Positions 1 to 5,083 of a DNA stretch of 5,514 nt are shown in pieces (position 1 is the stretch's first letter; the number at the start of each line of letters is the position of its first letter). The DNA lies in contig JAASTM010000196.1 of NCBI GenBank assembly GCA_021767325.1, positions 1 through 5,514 on the forward strand, in the 5' to 3' direction. A program made the position numbers and the translations under genes. The stretch is from Spirochaetales bacterium (GTDB lineage Bacteria > Spirochaetota > Spirochaetia > DSM-16054 > Sediminispirochaetaceae). Under the pieces are notes generated by a model. It saw nothing but the letters and a program-made list of their open reading frames with translations. It was not told the DNA's origin and ran no database searches.

Positions 1-7
1 GAAAAAG

Positions 8-226
8 TCAGATCTGTCGTCGGGCGGCCAACACAGCTGCGCTTACCGGCAGCAGCGCGGGCACAGCCCGGCTCAGCAGCGAGCCGGCGGCCAAAACCCC
101 CAGGTTGTTCGGCCAGCGGAACTTCCGCGGGTACACACGGCCCCTGCGGGGATACAGGCTCTCAAGAACCGCGAACAGCAGCAACAATCCGAGGAAGAAG
201 CCAAACCTGATGTAAGCCTCATTCAT
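8..226 (-). pseudogene. Sterol desaturase/fatty acid hydroxylase family protein, N-terminal fragment ended by a TGA
   Basis: The 72-residue product matches the N-terminus of bacterial sterol desaturase-family membrane proteins. It has a first membrane segment at about residues 8-22 ending in a Leu-Glu pair, a basic stretch (26-37), the typical Trp-Pro-Asn-Asn-Leu-Gly motif at 38-43, and a second hydrophobic segment (about 44-67). Family members usually run to about 250-300 residues and carry their metal-binding histidine motifs further on. None is present here, so this fragment cannot be an active oxygenase. The frame ends with codons for Arg-Arg-Gln-Ile then TGA. The next two codons in the same frame read Leu-Phe, and the family commonly has Gly-Leu-Phe or Gly-Leu-Leu at this point, so a GGA to TGA change would explain the stop. 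A sequencing error is the main alternative. The ATG has no clear ribosome site. The gene lies 23 nt downstream of the lipoprotein gene at 250-597 and is probably co-transcribed with it. Confidence 0.62.
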
Positions 227-249
227 GGGCAGCTTCGGGCATTGCGTCT

Positions 250-597
250 CTATTCTTCTTCGAGCGACTCGAGATAGGACTCCAGGGCTTCCACCAGCTG
301 CCGCAGCATCTCCTTCGGCATCTCATCGATGTCGGTCTTGATATTGCTGACTCTCTCCAACTCCTTCTCCAGGGCGGCGATCTCGGCCTTTAATGCTTCA
401 ATCTCCTCCTCGGTGGAGGCAATGCGTTCCGCTGTATCCGCATCGGCTTCGTCCACGTAGCTTGCGGTGGCCAGAGGATCGCCGAATCCGAGCACACCGC
501 TTGTGGCGCAGGAACTTATCGAGATTATAAACACCACTGCCAAACTTACACCGATGAGCCTGAAAAGCGGCCGGCGCCGTTCACTCATTGCTTTCAT
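250..597 (-). CDS. Small coiled-coil lipoprotein of unknown function
   Basis: The predicted protein is 115 residues. Residues 1-13 are basic, residues 14-27 are hydrophobic, and a lipobox Ile-Ser-Ser-Cys places the lipidated cysteine at residue 30. The mature protein would therefore be a lipid-anchored envelope protein of about 86 residues. A short linker (31-50) is followed by a strongly charged heptad-like region (about 55-88, rich in Glu, Ala, Leu and Lys), which should form a coiled coil. The C-terminus is a second amphipathic helix ending in acidic residues. It lacks the C-terminal lysine of Lpp-type proteins, so covalent attachment to peptidoglycan is not suggested. The start at 597 is favoured because an AGGAG lies 7 nt upstream; an in-frame ATG three codons later is the alternative. 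I do not recognise a named family. The sterol-desaturase-family fragment follows 23 nt downstream on the same strand. Confidence 0.78.
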   Translation of the reverse strand: MKAMSERRRPLFRLIGVSLAVVFIISISSCATSGVLGFGDPLATASYVDEADADTAERIASTEEEIEALKAEIAALEKELERVSNIKTDIDEMPKEMLRQLVEALESYLESLEEE

Positions 598-604
598 ACT
601 CCCT

Positions 605-609
605 CTCCT
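605..609 (-). promoter_or_regulatory. Ribosome binding site for the coiled-coil lipoprotein gene
   Basis: AGGAG on the minus strand lies 7 nt before the ATG at 597-595. This spacing supports the first of two closely spaced in-frame ATG codons as the start. A second purine run (GGGAG) lies directly before the first ATG and could serve the second one instead. Confidence 0.6.
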
Positions 610-629
610 CGTATACTATAGAGTAAGTT

Positions 630-658
630 AAGGTAGCACTGTTACAACCTCCGGTCAA
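630..658 (-). promoter_or_regulatory. Weak candidate sigma-70 promoter for the minus-strand lipoprotein gene
   Basis: On the minus strand, TTGACC (658-653) matches 5 of 6 bases of the -35 consensus. It is followed at a 17-bp spacing by TACCTT (635-630), which matches the -10 consensus at only 3 of 6 positions. Transcription would start near 623 and leave a leader of about 26 nt containing the AGGAG. The poor -10 keeps this tentative. Confidence 0.25.
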
Positions 659-708
659 TCGTTGTTTTGACGCGCCGACAATCTCAATCCGCAGACCATC
701 GTGATTAA

Positions 709-717
709 TGCTATAAT
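709..717 (+). promoter_or_regulatory. Extended -10 promoter for the AT-rich lipoprotein gene
   Basis: TGC followed directly by a perfect TATAAT (712-717) forms a textbook extended -10 element. No good -35 hexamer is present 16-18 bp upstream, which fits the extended -10 class. Transcription would begin near 724, giving a leader of about 48 nt that includes the strong ribosome site at 759-765. The site lies in the divergent intergenic region shared with the minus-strand lipoprotein gene. Confidence 0.6.
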
Positions 718-758
718 TACACATCACCCCTGATCGGCATCTTTGAAGCTTTTGTCTC

Positions 759-765
759 AAGGAGG
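759..765 (+). promoter_or_regulatory. Strong ribosome binding site for the AT-rich lipoprotein gene
   Basis: AAGGAGG is a near-perfect complement to the 16S rRNA 3' end and lies 6 nt before the ATG at 772. It fixes this start over the in-frame ATG two codons later, which would be 12 nt away. Confidence 0.75.
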
Positions 766-771
766 CCTCAT

Positions 772-1218
772 ATGAAAATGATAATTACTCTCTTGCTCCT
801 GTATGCCTGCGTGCTGTGCTTAAGCTGCGAAACCTCGAATAAGATTAGTAAAAGGGACTATAAACGCTTTGCTGGAACGTGGATGAATACCGAGTATGAA
901 TCGATTCGCGGCAATGTAAGGTATGAAGTAAACACTGATGGAACTTTTATCAGTTTCGCCAAGATGTATCACATAGATGAGAATGTCTACCGCGAAGGCG
1001 TTTTCGAAATAGTTGCGAAGTGGAAAGATAAGGAGGGGAATTTCTTCTTTAAGACCACCACTTGGTACGGGAAAAAAGCGGAGGGAAAGCCCGAATCTTA
1101 CGAGCTGGATAAAATAAGTGCAGACGGCTCAAAATGGGAATATGTCTTCTCCAGAAATGATTTTCCGGAAACCCTTGATAAGAATGACTACAACTATGGA
1201 ATCTACTACCGCCAATAG
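772..1218 (+). CDS. Lipoprotein with a lipocalin-like domain, unknown function
   Basis: The predicted protein is 148 residues. A short lysine-containing N-terminus and a hydrophobic stretch (3-18) end in Leu-Cys-Leu-Ser-Cys, making Cys19 the likely lipidation site. The lipobox is atypical because position -3 is Cys rather than Leu, which fits the looser spirochaetal pattern but is not proof of it. The mature part begins with a short charged linker. Next comes Phe-Ala-Gly-Thr-Trp at 33-37, resembling the GxW motif at the first strand of lipocalin-like barrels. Alternating polar and aromatic strands follow, ending in Tyr-Gly-Ile-Tyr-Tyr-Arg. I infer a small ligand-binding or structural beta-barrel on the envelope; no ligand can be named. 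GC content is about 42% by counting 781-1200, well below the flanking genes, which suggests separate ancestry. It has its own promoter (709-717), an excellent ribosome site, and no convincing terminator after its TAG. Confidence 0.82.
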   Translation: MKMIITLLLLYACVLCLSCETSNKISKRDYKRFAGTWMNTEYESIRGNVRYEVNTDGTFISFAKMYHIDENVYREGVFEIVAKWKDKEGNFFFKTTTWYGKKAEGKPESYELDKISADGSKWEYVFSRNDFPETLDKNDYNYGIYYRQ

Positions 1219-1357
1219 CTTGTGCTGCATCTCGAATCCTCATGCCTGCCGATTAGCTCCAAGCTGCTTCTCCCCATCGGCGGCGTCTTAATCATCTCAA
1301 TTGGTAGGCTCCCTCACGAATTGTCTGCTCTCACGCATGTTTAGTGTAGTTTCAATC

Positions 1358-1386
1358 TTGTTCTGCCGGCAGAGGTGGATTATACT
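1358..1386 (+). promoter_or_regulatory. Candidate promoter of the fatty acid hydroxylase gene
   Basis: TTGTTC (1358-1363) and TATACT (1381-1386) are separated by exactly 17 bp. The -10 matches consensus at 5 of 6 positions; the -35 keeps only the TTG. The predicted transcript start (about 1393) falls on the base before the ATG at 1394, so the message may have essentially no leader. It is a sequence match only. Confidence 0.4.
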
Positions 1387-1393
1387 CCGAACT

Positions 1394-2029
1394 ATGAACA
1401 CGGCAGACACAAGATCGAGCAAGGAGCCGATACGGCTTTTTCAATCGGATATCCTCGAGTTTTTTACCCATATACATCCGGCCGCCGTGGCGGCAGTCTA
1501 CTTGCCGCTGGTCATCTTTCTGCTTGTATTCGGAACTCTCCAGACGGCTCCGGGCGGGGATTGGGCCGTGCCGCTGCTCTGGGCAGCCGGACTGCTGATT
1601 TGGACGCCCGCGGAGTATCTGCTGCACAGGTTTCTCTTTCATTTTGCCCCCCGTACTCCCCGGCAGGAGAGGATATCATTTCTCTTTCACGGGGTTCATC
1701 ACGCCCAGCCGATGGTGAAGACCCGGCTGGTGATGCCGCCGGCTTTGAGTCTGCCCCTAGCGGGGCTCTTTTTCCTCTTTTTCCGGCTCGTGTTTCTGGT
1801 ACTTCCGGGCGGGCTGGCCGCAGCGCTCATTCTCAGTTCCGGTTTTCTGACAGGCTACCTGCTCTACGATATGCTGCACTATGCTATGCATCATTTTAAT
1901 ATCAAGAGCGGCTACGTGCAGAAGGTCCGGCGCAACCACATGCGCCACCACGCACTGACTCCTGACAAGCGCTTCGGAGTAACCACACTCTTCTGGGACC
2001 GGGTGTTCGGAACCTACGTGGAGGATTGA
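1394..2029 (+). CDS. Fatty acid 2-hydroxylase-like (FA2H/Scs7-type) membrane di-iron hydroxylase
   Basis: The 211-residue product belongs to the fatty acid hydroxylase/sterol desaturase superfamily. It is likely to insert oxygen into a lipid acyl chain at the membrane face using a histidine-bound di-metal centre. All histidine motifs are present: H78-x4-H83, H99-x2-HH (102-103), H162-x3-HH (166-167) and H182-x2-HH (185-186). Hydrophobic segments lie at about 29-50, 57-75, 117-137 and 140-158. The Arg-Leu-Val-Met-Pro-Pro block (111-116), the Tyr-Asp-Met-Leu-His block and the Phe-Gly-Thr-Tyr ending resemble eukaryotic fatty acid 2-hydroxylases closely, so 2-hydroxylation of a fatty acid is my preferred activity. 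The N-terminal cytochrome b5 domain of the yeast and animal enzymes is absent, so electrons must come from a separate carrier. The frame opens back to a TTG at 1301, but the ATG at 1394 is preferred because the 31 extra residues look non-conserved and neither upstream candidate has a ribosome site. A GAGGTGG stretch lies 15 nt before the ATG, too far to be ideal. Confidence 0.9.
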   Translation: MNTADTRSSKEPIRLFQSDILEFFTHIHPAAVAAVYLPLVIFLLVFGTLQTAPGGDWAVPLLWAAGLLIWTPAEYLLHRFLFHFAPRTPRQERISFLFHGVHHAQPMVKTRLVMPPALSLPLAGLFFLFFRLVFLVLPGGLAAALILSSGFLTGYLLYDMLHYAMHHFNIKSGYVQKVRRNHMRHHALTPDKRFGVTTLFWDRVFGTYVED

Positions 2030-2032
2030 TTC

Positions 2033-2207
2033 AAACTACGGATATTCACAGATGAACACGGATGGCTGGGACGCCCGCAGCCAACCGATGGCGGCCGCCT
2101 CTCACTGGCTTCTTTCAAGCAAAGTCGGCCGCCCCGGCGCAGCTGAGCCTTCCCATCCGCGCCCATCCGCGGTCGGCCCCAGACTGACCTCAATATATCC
2201 GTAGTTT
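2033..2207. repeat. Inverted-repeat element between convergent genes, 13-bp perfect ends
   Basis: AAACTACGGATAT (2033-2045) is matched exactly by its reverse complement at 2195-2207, so the ends face each other across a 175-bp element. The arms share further related sequence: CGGATGG (2059-2065) pairs with CCATCCG at 2153-2159 or 2163-2169. The core has a GC-rich stem, GGCGGCCG (2090-2097) with CGGCCGCC (2126-2133), capped by the small GCTT/AAGC hairpin (2108-2120). The element begins 4 nt after the hydroxylase TGA and its last two bases lie within the transporter TAA, filling the whole gap. No open frame of note lies inside. It resembles dispersed non-coding repeats of the REP/MITE kind. An RNA hairpin acting as a two-way transcription end is plausible, although there is no U-run of the classic type. 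Confidence 0.72.
2152..2171. repeat. Two perfect tandem copies of a decamer in the right arm of the inverted-repeat element
   Basis: CCCATCCGCG occurs twice head to tail at 2152-2161 and 2162-2171. On the other strand this reads as GAT-containing decamers. The left arm shows the same 10-bp rhythm, with GAT at 2041, 2051 and 2061. The repeats are part of the larger element at 2033-2207. Confidence 0.7.
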
Positions 2208-4263
2208 AATTAACCTCTTCATCCGCGGCCGATTCGATCCCCTCGATACCCTTCACGCTTATTTCCGAGTTCAATACCTCCGGAGAAATGTGGCAGTAGG
2301 TGAAGTGCGTATCGGAAAAGTTGACCCGCGGCGGCGGAGTCGTATCGCAGATTTTCCCCACCTTGCGGTGGCAGCGGCCGGCAAAGGGGCAGCCTTTGAT
2401 CTTCTGGGTCGGGTTGGGCGGCGCGCCGTGCAGCCGTATCTCACCCCTTTTCACGGAGGGGTCTACGTCCGGCACCGCCGACAGCAGCGCTTCGGTATAG
2501 GGATGGCGCGGAGAACCCGCCACCTCGGTCTTCGTTCCGTACTCGCAGATCCGCCCCAGGTACATCACCATTATATAGTCGCTCAGGTAGTTGATCACGT
2601 TCAGGTCGTGTGAAATAAAGATGTAAGCAGCCCCGGAGTCTTTCTGCAGATCCACCAACAGGTTCAGCACTGAGGCTTGCACGGATGCGTCCAGGGCGGA
2701 GGTCGGCTCGTCACAGACCAGCAGATTCGGGGCAATTGAAAAGGCCCGGGCCACTGCGGCCCGCTGCATCTCCCCGCCGCTCAGCTGTTTGGGGCGCCGA
2801 TAGAGGTACTCCTCTCCCAGGTCTACCTTTTTGAGAATGTCCACAATCCGCTTGCGCCGTTCCTTCTTCGACTTGATACCCAACAGCTTCAGCATAGGCC
2901 GGCCGATAATGTTCTCGATGGTAAACGAGGGGTTCAGGCTGCGGCCGGGGTTCTGGAAAATGAGCTGAATATCCCGCAGGGTTTCCGGGCTGCGTTTGCG
3001 CCAGGAGACCGAAATATCGGTGCCGTCGAAGATAATCTTTCCGCTGGTGGGTTGCATCAGTCCGCTGACCGTATGGCCCATGGTGCTCTTCCCGCAGCCC
3101 GACTCTCCCACTACCCCCAGGACGCTGTTGCGGTCGAGGGTGAGATCGACCCCGTCCAGGGCCCGGATTCGCTTACCGTGCGGTCCGTAGTATCTGTAGA
3201 GATTATCAATCTTAAGGATGGTTTTATGCTCCGGCGCGGAACTCTCCGGAATGGCACCTTTCTCCTTTGCCAGCACCTTATCCGGGATATCGGTGGCGTA
3301 GGCCCGGTCGCAGGCTGCAAAATGGTCCGGCTTCCGTTCTGCCATACCGTACTTTTCCTCGCAGGTGGCGTTCCGCTTCTCGCAGCGGGCCACAAAGGGA
3401 CATCCGGTTTCGGCGGCGCTTCTGCGGGACACGTAGCCGGGAATGGTATTGAGCTGGGTATTCTCCTTCAGCACGCCCGCCCGAGGCATACAGTTGATCA
3501 GTGCCCGGGTATAGGGATGCTCGGGTTTCTGATAGAGAGCCTGCTGATTGCCGAACTCCACCACCTCGCCGCGGTACATCACCGCAATTCTGTCCGAGAC
3601 TTTGTTTACAACCCCGATATCGTGAGATATGTAAATGAGGGACATATTGTACTTGTCTTTCAGCTCCTGGATGATGTCCAGAATAACCGCCTCGGTGGTC
3701 ACATCCAGGGCGGTAGTCGGTTCGTCCAGGATCATCAGGTCGGGCTTGCAGAGCAGCGCCATGGCAATACAGATACGCTGCTGCATGCCACCGCTTATCT
3801 GGTGGGGGTAACGGCGCACGATTCCCTCGGCATCGCCCAGGTGCAGATCTTTTAGCGTTTCCACCGCCGCCTGCCGGGCTTCCTTTCTGCTCATCCCGTG
3901 ATGGAACATCGAAACCTCTTCCAGCTGGAACCCGATAGTCAGCGACGGGTTCAGGCTCGAATAGGGATTCTGGTACACCATCGCAATCTTGCTGCCGCGG
4001 TAGGCGGTCATCTGCTTCGGTGTCTTTTGGGCCAGGTCGTCACCCTTGAACAGGATTTGCCCGGTACGCGAAGCGGTAAGCGGCAGGTAATCCATAATTG
4101 CGTAGAACAGGGTGCTTTTGCCGCAGCCCGACTCACCGATAATTCCGAGGGCTTCATTCCTGCCGACCGAAAGGGATACTCCCTTCAGGGCTACTACGGT
4201 GTCCGTAAGGGTGTGGTAGGCAACATCGAGATCTTTTATTTCAAGTACCGGTTCAGTCTTCAT
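2206..4263 (-). CDS. Fused double ATP-binding subunit (DppD-DppF type) of a peptide/nickel-family ABC importer
   Basis: The 685-residue protein holds two complete ABC ATPase domains in one chain and should power the two permeases encoded just upstream. Domain 1: Walker A 43-51, Q-loop Gln98, signature Ile-Ser-Gly-Gly (156-159), Walker B ending Asp180-Glu181, switch His214. Domain 2: Walker A 386-394, Gln437, Leu-Ser-Gly-Gly (494-497), Asp518-Glu519, His552. Every catalytic element is intact in both. Each domain is followed by the oligopeptide-transporter C-terminal region (oligo_HPY type) with Cys-Pro-Phe and further cysteines: 288, 294, 301 and 318, then 625, 631, 639 and 657. This layout is that of GsiA/YejF-like fusions. 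The C-terminus adds an acidic tail of about 25 residues. The ATG lies inside the end of the upstream permease gene (11-nt overlap), preceded by AAGGTG with 7-nt spacing. The substrate may be peptides or another small solute, because ATPase sequence does not decide it. Confidence 0.95.
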   Translation of the reverse strand: MKTEPVLEIKDLDVAYHTLTDTVVALKGVSLSVGRNEALGIIGESGCGKSTLFYAIMDYLPLTASRTGQILFKGDDLAQKTPKQMTAYRGSKIAMVYQNPYSSLNPSLTIGFQLEEVSMFHHGMSRKEARQAAVETLKDLHLGDAEGIVRRYPHQISGGMQQRICIAMALLCKPDLMILDEPTTALDVTTEAVILDIIQELKDKYNMSLIYISHDIGVVNKVSDRIAVMYRGEVVEFGNQQALYQKPEHPYTRALINCMPRAGVLKENTQLNTIPGYVSRRSAAETGCPFVARCEKRNATCEEKYGMAERKPDHFAACDRAYATDIPDKVLAKEKGAIPESSAPEHKTILKIDNLYRYYGPHGKRIRALDGVDLTLDRNSVLGVVGESGCGKSTMGHTVSGLMQPTSGKIIFDGTDISVSWRKRSPETLRDIQLIFQNPGRSLNPSFTIENIIGRPMLKLLGIKSKKERRKRIVDILKKVDLGEEYLYRRPKQLSGGEMQRAAVARAFSIAPNLLVCDEPTSALDASVQASVLNLLVDLQKDSGAAYIFISHDLNVINYLSDYIMVMYLGRICEYGTKTEVAGSPRHPYTEALLSAVPDVDPSVKRGEIRLHGAPPNPTQKIKGCPFAGRCHRKVGKICDTTPPPRVNFSDTHFTYCHISPEVLNSEISVKGIEGIESAADEEVN

Positions 4264-5083
4264 TAATCATCACCTTGCTGACAAAGTCGGAAAACAGGGA
4301 AATCGCTATTACGAGCGAGGCAATCGCCAGGGACGGGTACAGCACCGTCCAGGGGGCCGCCCGGATGAGCGACTTGTTCTCGATTACCATCATTCCCCAA
4401 TCCGGTGTGGGCGGCTGTAGCCCTACCCCCAGAAAACCGAGGGAGGCTATCATCATTATCGAATAGGCAAAGCGGGCGGTAATTTCTACGATGACCGGAC
4501 CAATGGTGTTGGGCAGAATCTCAACGAACATGATGTACAGGTGCGATTCTCCCCGGATGCGAGCCGCATCTACGTATTCGCTGCTTTTACATGTCAGCAG
4601 CGCCCCGCGGGCGACCCTCGCGGTAGCCGGCGTGTAGGCAATGGAGACTATAATGGTAAGCCCCACAATCGTCGAGTTGCCGAGAATACCGAGCACCACC
4701 ATGGCCAGCACCAGGGGCGGAATGGCCATGAGAATATCCATTATCCTGAGAAAGATGGTATCGACTATCCCTCCAAAGTAGCCGGCGGTAAAGCCGATGA
4801 TAATTCCGGCGATGGATGACAGCAGGCTGGTCAGAAGGGCAATAGTTAAAATAGAACGGCTTCCGTAGATAATCCGTGAAAACACATCCCGTCCCAGGGC
4901 GTCGGTGCCCAGCAGGTGTCCCGCCTGGCCCGGTCCGACCATCTGGTTGTTCATATCCATCTCAGTATAGGTATAGGGCAACAGAGAGGGGCCGATAAGC
5001 GCGGCAATAATCCAAATGAGCAGAATCGCCAGGCCGGCGATGGCCCGGGGACTCCGTTTGAGCTGCAAGAAATAGGTATTCAT
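4253..5083 (-). CDS. ABC importer permease, DppC/OppC type
   Basis: This 276-residue inner-membrane protein forms half of the translocation pore of a peptide/opine/nickel-family importer. The N-terminal OppC_N-type region has a first membrane helix at about 15-31. The family hallmark His-Leu-Leu-Gly-Thr-Asp then Leu-Gly-Arg-Asp (56-66) follows, in a periplasmic stretch. Further helices lie at about 78-102, 112-134, 138-158, 196-220 and 248-268. The ATPase-coupling EAA loop is visible from Glu169-Tyr-Val-Asp-Ala-Ala through Gly178 to Leu-Pro-Asn (190-192). The usual histidine before Leu-Pro-Asn is replaced by Glu188, a small departure. Phe-Leu-Gly-Val-Gly-Leu then Pro-Pro-Thr-Pro (217-227) is also typical. 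Its ATG overlaps the upstream permease stop in an ATGA arrangement (5080-5083), and its end overlaps the ATPase start by 11 nt. Length is normal for the family. The family is certain; the substrate is not known. Confidence 0.95.
   Translation of the reverse strand: MNTYFLQLKRSPRAIAGLAILLIWIIAALIGPSLLPYTYTEMDMNNQMVGPGQAGHLLGTDALGRDVFSRIIYGSRSILTIALLTSLLSSIAGIIIGFTAGYFGGIVDTIFLRIMDILMAIPPLVLAMVVLGILGNSTIVGLTIIVSIAYTPATARVARGALLTCKSSEYVDAARIRGESHLYIMFVEILPNTIGPVIVEITARFAYSIMMIASLGFLGVGLQPPTPDWGMMVIENKSLIRAAPWTVLYPSLAIASLVIAISLFSDFVSKVMINED
4271..4276 (-). promoter_or_regulatory. Ribosome binding site of the double ATPase gene, inside the permease gene
   Basis: AAGGTG on the minus strand lies 7 nt before the ATG at 4263-4261 and sits within the last codons of the upstream permease. 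With the 11-nt gene overlap this indicates translational coupling of the two subunits. Confidence 0.6.

Noticed and set aside
8..10. TGA read as glycine (alternative code) or as selenocysteine
   Set aside because: TGA is used as a true stop by the hydroxylase and both permease genes here, at the expected protein ends. A selenocysteine replacing a structural glycine is unlikely, and the bases after the stop are outside the window.
615..620. TATAGT on the minus strand as the -10 of the lipoprotein gene
   Set aside because: Transcription would start inside or after the ribosome site, and no -35 lies at a suitable distance.
598..771. Riboswitch or small RNA in the divergent intergenic region
   Set aside because: The leader from the predicted start to the ATG is only about 48 nt, and I see no conserved riboswitch motif or strong hairpin.
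1246..1281. Hairpin GCCGAT/ATCGGC as a terminator after the AT-rich lipoprotein gene
   Set aside because: The stem is only 6 bp with a loop of about 22 nt, and no T-run follows.
1301..1393. TTG start at 1301 or ATG at 1337 for the hydroxylase
   Set aside because: Neither has a ribosome site, and the added residues do not resemble the family. The best promoter match lies downstream of both.
1375..1899. Plus-strand open frame of 174 codons overlapping the hydroxylase gene in another frame
   Set aside because: The product is low-complexity in character (Gly, Ala, Ser and Arg rich) with no motif, while the overlapping frame encodes the full histidine-box enzyme.
3052..3855. Plus-strand open frame of 267 codons opposite the double ATPase gene
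   Set aside because: It lies entirely antisense to a gene with intact ABC motifs. Its translation has no recognisable domain and is the kind of shadow frame expected in GC-rich coding DNA.
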